Assembly (NCBI GenBank): GCA_914767715.1
Contig: OU612069.1
Location: forward strand, 24,611,387-24,675,386
From: Membranipora membranacea
Taxonomy: Eukaryota; Bryozoa; Gymnolaemata; Cheilostomatida; Membraniporidae
DNA: 64,000 nt
Direction: 5' to 3'
Shown: positions 62,083-64,000 of the stretch, in pieces
Numbering within the stretch: position 1 is the first letter of the stretch
Layout: each line of letters starts with the position of its first letter
Position numbers and translations under genes: made by a program
Notes under the pieces: generated by a model
Databases searched by the model: none
What the model saw: the letters and a program-made list of their open reading frames with translations, nothing else
Told to the model about the DNA's origin: nothing

Positions 62083-63336
62083 CTCACAACACAGAACTTA
62101 ACAGAACTTAATTGACCTCCCGTCAGGGCATAGTGAATAAAGTGCCACTCCAATGCATTCTATAGACGTACTGCACACTCAATACTTGTTATTTGTATTT
62201 GGAAAGAGTGCAATCTTTTACTCAAAGAACAACAGGATGTGACATTATAGTTACCTGGAAGGCAAACAAAACAGTAATCAGAATAAACATATCCAGAGTC
62301 TGAATGCAACAGTAGGTTCCTACGTATACACCCAAAACTATGTTATTACTGAAAACAGTAGAAGGGGAATTTACAACATGATTCCCAGTGTGTAGCCTAG
62401 CACTTACCACTGTCTTGGTGTTAGAGCCATCAAAAATAAAAAATTTATTGTTGAGATAAATTTTATAGTCTTTAGCATGCTACCTGCTGACCTCCAGATT
62501 GTGTTATGAACTTGGCAGCCACAACCTTTCTTGTTACCTCTTACTGTGGCCTACCTAAGAATAAATAAACCATTCACACTGGAATAGCTGTGTACATTCA
62601 TCTCTTGTGTTATAGACTTTTTTGGGAATGAAAAGTGATCCAGCTTTGAGAGCGAGTAAAATTTATTATTTTGCAAATATATTTTTTCTGTGCTAACAAG
62701 GTTCTCAATTGAAAGAAGAGTCTCCATTGATCTGATACATGTATAGCACCCACAGGAATGTAAGACCTTCACCAAATCTGAGTACCAGCTGTCTATCTGA
62801 TGACACCAGATACATCTAAAAGAAATCACATTAAAAGTATCGATATTGATTAAAGCAAGCAACTTGAACTAAGAAACGTGAAAATGAATTTTGGTAAAAA
62901 TGTCTGTGTCTCTTTAGATTGTCAGCTAATCATTTTTTGGAGTTGTTGTTGTTGTTCATAATTCAGAACATGAGCCATATTACCCTGCGGCCCAGCCTCT
63001 GATCAGGTTCAACTCAGCTTAGAGGACAAAAAAATTTCTGTCATTGAATACCGTAAATCATTGAAATAGGAGAAATATTACGCTTATTACGATTATTTGC
63101 TATTCTTTGGTATAGTGTTGGTTGAAATACAATATTAGTATCTAAGCATTGCAATTGTATGACAACTAAAACTGAGACAGGACAACTTAATGATGTGAAG
63201 GATATAAAAGCTCAACCAGATGTGATAGTAGAGCCCATCAAAACGGAGTTCAGATAAGCCGATACCGGAGAAGGCACAAAAACTTGGCTCCTGGAATAAA
63301 TCCATCGCATGCTTTTGAACCAAGGAATTTACTCAC

Positions 63337-64000
63337 CAACACAGATTTTCCATCTGCAATCAGTTTGTGTGTTGGATCACAGTAACAACTACCTGTTTTT
63401 GGGTTACATTGCTGAGAGCAACCAGCGGTCACACATTGGTCACCAACTGAAACATGCAAGTTGCATATGCTCAGTAAAGAGTTTTAGTTTGTACTGTTTA
63501 AATGAGGATAAGTGCCTATAATACTTCAATGTTTACTTCATTGCATTTTTCATTTAATGTTGTTTTGCAATGCTTTCGTGTTGAACTTTGATGTGCCTTA
63601 TTGTATTGATGGTCCTTAGTATAGGGATATAGCAATAGCGTTAGGGTTAATGCTTTGGAAAGCAGGAGATATGCTGAAAGGATTCATAGTAAACCTACCT
63701 CTGCATGAGTAGCCATTATCCATCAGATAATATCCTTTGTCACACTCACATGTGAACCAACCTTTACCATCAGATTTACAGATATGATCACAGCCATGGA
63801 AACCGGCACATTCATCGTAATCTAATAATAATAGATAACAATGAATAGTATTTTATCTGGGTGGGATACATCTGAGCAACCGGAGTGCCATTATGATTGC
63901 AACTTGAAAACGGGGATAGGTGTGGTCAGTTTTATTCAAATATTTAACTTATTTCCTGCAATTAGCGGATAGAGGAAAGGAGAGTAATGGTAGATTAGGG
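63337..64000 (-). CDS. Gene E (partial): EGF-domain gene running off the window
   Basis: Two minus-strand EGF exons. Exon 63699-63821 (phase 1-1, 123 nt) encodes DYDECAGFHGCDHICKSDG and CECDKGYYLMDNGYSC, a calcium-binding-type EGF very close to gene B exons 4 and 6. Exon 63337-63446 encodes QCVTAGCSQQCNPKTGSCYC followed by DPTHKLIADGKS. It lacks the sixth EGF cysteine, because the frame is one base short where TCT-TGT would be expected, and so ends in phase 0. The 5' part lies beyond 64000. Exons 3' of 63337 could not be fixed. An open frame with CHQIDSWYSDL and CGCYTCI at 62560-62825, behind a TTTCTTTTAG acceptor, is a candidate. Gene C has its own signal-peptide exon at 62022-62082, so these EGF exons belong to another gene of the gene B family. 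Confidence 0.75.

Noticed and set aside
62551-62862. Open frame with several Cys as an exon of gene C
   Set aside because: Gene C already starts with a signal-peptide exon at 62022-62082 in the right phase; this frame is upstream of it and may belong to gene E, so it is only mentioned there.

Overview
The window reads as nuclear DNA of an invertebrate animal. It is AT-rich, genes are split into many short exons by compact GT-AG introns, exon phases are mostly 1-1, and the products are EGF, Sushi/CCP, C-type-lectin-like and chitin-binding modules plus a Rubicon-family zinc domain. Degenerate LINEs, tRNA-derived SINEs, a TIR MITE and a 46-bp satellite fill the spaces. A marine animal such as a sponge would fit, but the phylum cannot be fixed from sequence alone. 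There are no bacterial-type genes, rRNA, tRNA or CRISPR. Most coding exons are shorter than 60 codons, so genes were assembled by hand from splice sites and reading phase. Four spliced models (A, B, C, D) close exactly in frame from signal peptide to stop.

Layout. 1-3290: satellite array. 3318-27191: two tandem copies of one unit, each with the 3' end of a Rubicon-like gene (+) facing a secreted EGF-type gene (-). Unit 1 has Rubicon 3' exons at 3709-4211 and gene A at 6569-11415. Unit 2 has Rubicon at 12641-17014 and gene B at 18962-27191. SINE and LINE insertions separate the copies. 29568-36081 (-): gene D, 13 exons, 981 aa, a single-pass membrane protein with half a C-type-lectin-like domain, a chitin-binding-2-like domain, Ser/Thr-rich mucin stalks and a basic cytoplasmic tail. 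37408-37660: twin perfect palindromes beside a decayed third copy of gene D's membrane exon. 38159-41895 (+): an inverted, internally deleted paralogue of gene D with three TGA stops. 42181-43445: a MITE and a LINE 3' fragment. 43.5-50.9 kb: gene-poor. 50914-62082 (-): gene C, 17 exons, 1128 aa, with signal peptide, 13 CCP domains, Thr-rich stalk, TM helix and tyrosine-bearing tail. 63337-64000 (-): two EGF exons of a further gene that runs off the window.

Read together, the minus-strand genes form a cluster of secreted and membrane-anchored modular proteins of adhesion or recognition type, shaped by tandem and inverted duplication, exon gain and loss, and transposon insertion. Ligands and function cannot be read from the sequence. 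The most unusual items are gene D and its inverted pseudogene, the twin palindromes at its edge, a U2-snRNA-headed retroposon with 15-bp target duplications, and a foldback element in a gene C intron.
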